7,767 nucleotides of DNA from the NCBI GenBank assembly GCA_041485125.1, contig JBGPIT010000247.1:1-7767 (forward strand), given 5' to 3'. The DNA is from JBGPIT01 sp041485125. Lineage in GTDB: Bacteria; Desulfobacterota; Binatia; UTPRO1. The notes beneath the pieces were generated by a model. It was given only the letters and a program-made list of their open reading frames with translations. It had not been told where the DNA came from and did not search any database. This document shows, in pieces, positions 5,876 to 7,767 of this stretch. Numbering within the stretch: position 1 is the stretch's first letter; each line of letters begins with the position of its first letter. The translations under genes were made by a program, and so were the position numbers.

Positions 5876-7767
5876 ATGCGCACGAACCTCGCCCACTACG
5901 TCCGTTCCTCGCTCCCGGCCCTGCTGCTCGTCGTGCTCATGGCCGTCGCCGCGTCGGCATCGGCGCAGCAGAACGGCCCCGCGATCATCACCGGCCTCTC
6001 GCCGGACGCGGTCGGTCACTTCGACGCCGACCAGTGCCGCGGCTGCAGCGTCGAGAACGACGGACAAGGGCTCTGCGACAACACCTGCGTGACCTGCCAC
6101 GACGCCGGACGCACCTTCGCCGGCGACGGCGCTGCGGAGGGCTGCGGCCAGTTCGCCGACGCGCAGAGCTGCAACGGCGGGTGGCAGCACAACCAGATCG
6201 GGACCCCGGTCTCGTGCTTCTTCCACCCGCAGAGCGTGTGCGTGATCTGTGACGACTTCAGTGAGAAGAGCGGCCTATGCTCGAACACCTGCTATCCCTG
6301 CGCCGACGCCGCGCGCACGACCTTCGCGGGTGGCTCCCAAAGTCCCGACGGCTGCCGAAATTTCGATGGCAACCAGAACAATTGCGGGAAGGCATGGGTG
6401 CTGAACGGCTTCAGCGAGGTACCCATCTCCTGCTTCTACGACGGCACGACCAACGAATGTCACGCCTGCGAGGTCAGTGAGCGCTTCGGCGGGCAGTGCA
6501 CGAACACCTGCGTCTCCTGCGAGGATCCGCAGTTCACCCAGCTCGTCGACGAGCCGGGTGGGGCGCCCTGCGAAACGCTCGCCGGCAACGAGGGCGCGTG
6601 CTCGTCGACGTGGCACTTTGCGCATAGCCACCTGCCGGCGCCGTGCTTCTTCACCGCCGGTACGGAGAAGAACCAAGGCGGCTTCATCTTCATCCAGGAC
6701 GGCTTCGATCGTCTCGGGCCGCTGGTGACGAACGGCAAGAAGCTCGCGGTGTGCCTCGGCTGCAACGGCACCACTGCGCTCGACGGCTTCAACTCCGGCT
6801 TCGACGAATCGACGCTGCCCGGCCTCGGCTGGACCAGGACGACGATCACCGTACCCGCCGAGATCGCCGACTTCCTCGTCAACCAAATGATGCCCGGCAT
6901 CGATGACGCCGGTCTCATCTACATTCCGAGCCAGGAGAACGACAGCTCGCACCAGGGAATCATTACGAACCAGGTCGCGGTCCTGAACCAGTTCAAGACC
7001 CAGCTCGGCGCCTTCGTGACCTCGGCCGGGGGCGGCCTCTTCGCGCTGAATCAGGCGAGCCTGGAGGGTGGCTTCGGATGGCTCGACGCGATCGTGCCCG
7101 GCGCGCAGGCGCGCCCTGCCTCGACGTGCTTCAACGACCCCACGTTCACACCGCCCGGCATGACGACGTTCCCGCACGTCGACCACGCGCTGCTGCAGAC
7201 CTTGGATCAGCACACCTACGGGTATTTCCTCGGCACCTTCGACCCGCTCGCGATCCTCGGCACCGATCAGTGCCGCGACGTCACGTGCAAAGAGCCCAGC
7301 GACACCAACTTCCTCGGCAGTACCCAGCGCTTCTTCGACGATCTCTGCAAGGACGAGACGAGCCCGGCGACGTGCGACGTCTCCTGGCATCTCGCCGGCG
7401 GTCCCGCGTTCTCGTGCGCGTTCGATACGCAGAGCAACAGCTGCGAGCGCTGCGGCCCGACGTTCTCCGGTCCCGAGAACTGCGCGAACGAGTGCCGTGG
7501 CTGCGACGATCCGAGCCGCACGAACTTCGCCGGCGAGTTGAACGAGCCCAACTGCGAGGGCCTGAGCGGACCCGAGGCATGCGCGAGCTCCTGGGCGATC
7601 GGACGCGACGGGCTGAACGTCAGCTGCTTCTTCGACGTCCAGTCGAACTTCTGCCGCGCCTGCGAGACCGAGGACGAGATCAACGAGGAGTGCGACAACA
7701 CCTGCGAACCGGCCGCGACGACCCACGCGGTGATCCTCGGGCCGGACTTCTCGACGGCGTCGCCGAC
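5876..7767 (+). CDS. secreted cysteine-rich modular protein, unknown function (3' end outside window)
   Basis: The frame is open from ATG 5876 to the window end, giving 630 residues with no stop. Residues 1-30 are a Sec signal peptide with an ASA cleavage motif before QQNG, so the protein is exported. The mature part starts with a short linker, then three Cys-rich modules (54-121, 122-194, 195-268). A cysteine-poor region follows (269-464), then a shortened module (466-522), a full one (523-592) and the start of another (from 593). Each full module follows C-x2-C-x9-C-x3-C-x2-C-x(15-17)-C-x(8-9)-C-x3-W-x(10-11)-C, then two aromatics, and recurrent phrases such as CxNTC, TFAG and SCFF appear. 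Eight Cys per module suggests four disulfides, or metal binding. Frame choice rests on the GGAGG site, signal peptide and repeat periodicity; longer frames on the other strand are shadows. It probably has its own promoter. I recognise no family. Adhesion, a surface layer or protease-resistant binding are guesses. Confidence 0.9.
   Translation, partial: MRTNLAHYVRSSLPALLLVVLMAVAASASAQQNGPAIITGLSPDAVGHFDADQCRGCSVENDGQGLCDNTCVTCHDAGRTFAGDGAAEGCGQFADAQSCNGGWQHNQIGTPVSCFFHPQSVCVICDDFSEKSGLCSNTCYPCADAARTTFAGGSQSPDGCRNFDGNQNNCGKAWVLNGFSEVPISCFYDGTTNECHACEVSERFGGQCTNTCVSCEDPQFTQLVDEPGGAPCETLAGNEGACSSTWHFAHSHLPAPCFFTAGTEKNQGGFIFIQDGFDRLGPLVTNGKKLAVCLGCNGTTALDGFNSGFDESTLPGLGWTRTTITVPAEIADFLVNQMMPGIDDAGLIYIPSQENDSSHQGIITNQVAVLNQFKTQLGAFVTSAGGGLFALNQASLEGGFGWLDAIVPGAQARPASTCFNDPTFTPPGMTTFPHVDHALLQTLDQHTYGYFLGTFDPLAILGTDQCRDVTCKEPSDTNFLGSTQRFFDDLCKDETSPATCDVSWHLAGGPAFSCAFDTQSNSCERCGPTFSGPENCANECRGCDDPSRTNFAGELNEPNCEGLSGPEACASSWAIGRDGLNVSCFFDVQSNFCRACETEDEINEECDNTCEPAATTHAVILGPDFSTASP
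6035..6679 (+). repeat. array of three eight-cysteine protein modules
   Basis: Module 1 is at 6035-6238, module 2 at 6239-6457 and module 3 at 6458-6679 (end approximate). They abut without linkers, each beginning with CxxC. Repetition is at protein level: the DNA copies have diverged widely, so the duplications are old or kept by selection on the fold. Module 3 has lost the TFAG phrase but keeps all eight Cys and the Trp. Confidence 0.85.
6680..7267 (+). other. cysteine-poor alpha/beta-like domain inserted between Cys-rich arrays
   Basis: Residues 269-464 alternate hydrophobic strands and helices: LAVCLGC, then AGLIYIPS, then a helix around VAVLNQFKTQLGAFV, followed by SAGGGLFAL and GWLDAIVPG. 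The order strand, helix, Gly-rich turn, strand resembles the flavodoxin-like core of class I glutamine amidotransferase-like or ThuA-type domains, where a 'DFVEAGGGLL'-type turn is common. No nucleophilic Cys in a G-x-C-x-G elbow is visible, so if related it is probably a non-catalytic version. This is inference from pattern only. Confidence 0.45.
7271..7767 (+). repeat. second array of cysteine-rich modules, continuing past the window
   Basis: The first unit (7271-7441) is shortened. It begins C-x4-C and lacks the CxxC/CxNTC half, but keeps the later Cys, the Trp and the SC-x-F ending. A full module follows at 7442-7651, with all eight Cys in standard spacing. A third starts at 7652 with CRAC and CDNTC. 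After that the sequence changes to a Cys-free stretch (TTHAVILGPDFSTASP), which may open another domain. Confidence 0.8.

Noticed and set aside
6275..7726. 483-residue minus-strand frame opposite the Cys-rich gene
   Set aside because: The plus-strand frame has a ribosome binding site, a signal peptide and strict cysteine periodicity. The minus frame is a Val/Ala/Arg/Glu-rich mirror of it with no motif.
6035..7767. Multihaem cytochrome c, suggested by CxxC motifs and a CVTCH at the first module
   Set aside because: Only one CxxCH occurs (residues 71-75). The other CxxC motifs are followed by residues other than His, so haem attachment is not supported as a general feature.

Overview
The window is dense, GC-rich bacterial DNA with the codon bias of a high-GC genome. 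It holds a lipoprotein N-acyltransferase (Lnt), exported proteins with Sec signal peptides, and several membrane proteins, which points to a Gram-negative (diderm) organism. The look is deltaproteobacterial in the broad sense (Myxococcota, Binatota or similar lineages), but that placement is an impression and was not tested. I found no tRNA, rRNA, CRISPR array, transposase or integrase.

Layout. (1) Bases 2-415 (+) are the 3' end of a SET-domain lysine methyltransferase-like gene, whose stop overlaps by ATGA the start of a small four-helix membrane protein (412-840). (2) After about 200 non-coding bases comes a secreted SGNH/GDSL hydrolase (1048-2139) with a clear Ser/Gly/Asn/Asp-His set and an EF-hand-like loop. 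(3) Converging on it from the minus strand is a multi-pass membrane protein of unknown function (2253-3239), with a hairpin in the gap between the two. (4) Diverging from that gene is a probable two-gene unit: a single-pass membrane protein of unknown function (3288-4019) and lnt (4061-5782, possibly starting at a CTG at 4016 that overlaps the upstream stop). (5) From 5876 to the window end runs an open gene for a secreted, cysteine-rich protein. It is built from repeated eight-cysteine modules of about 70 residues that are interrupted by a cysteine-poor alpha/beta-like domain.

How the genes relate. Only two groupings have sequence support: the coupled SET/membrane pair, and the unknown membrane protein followed by lnt. 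Lnt adds the third acyl chain to lipoproteins in the inner membrane. Its upstream partner, anchored in the same membrane with a conserved-looking extracytoplasmic tail, could act in the same envelope process, but nothing proves it. The SGNH hydrolase and the Cys-rich protein are separate exported products, each with its own strong ribosome binding site. The most unusual item is the Cys-rich modular protein, which I could not match to any family I know.
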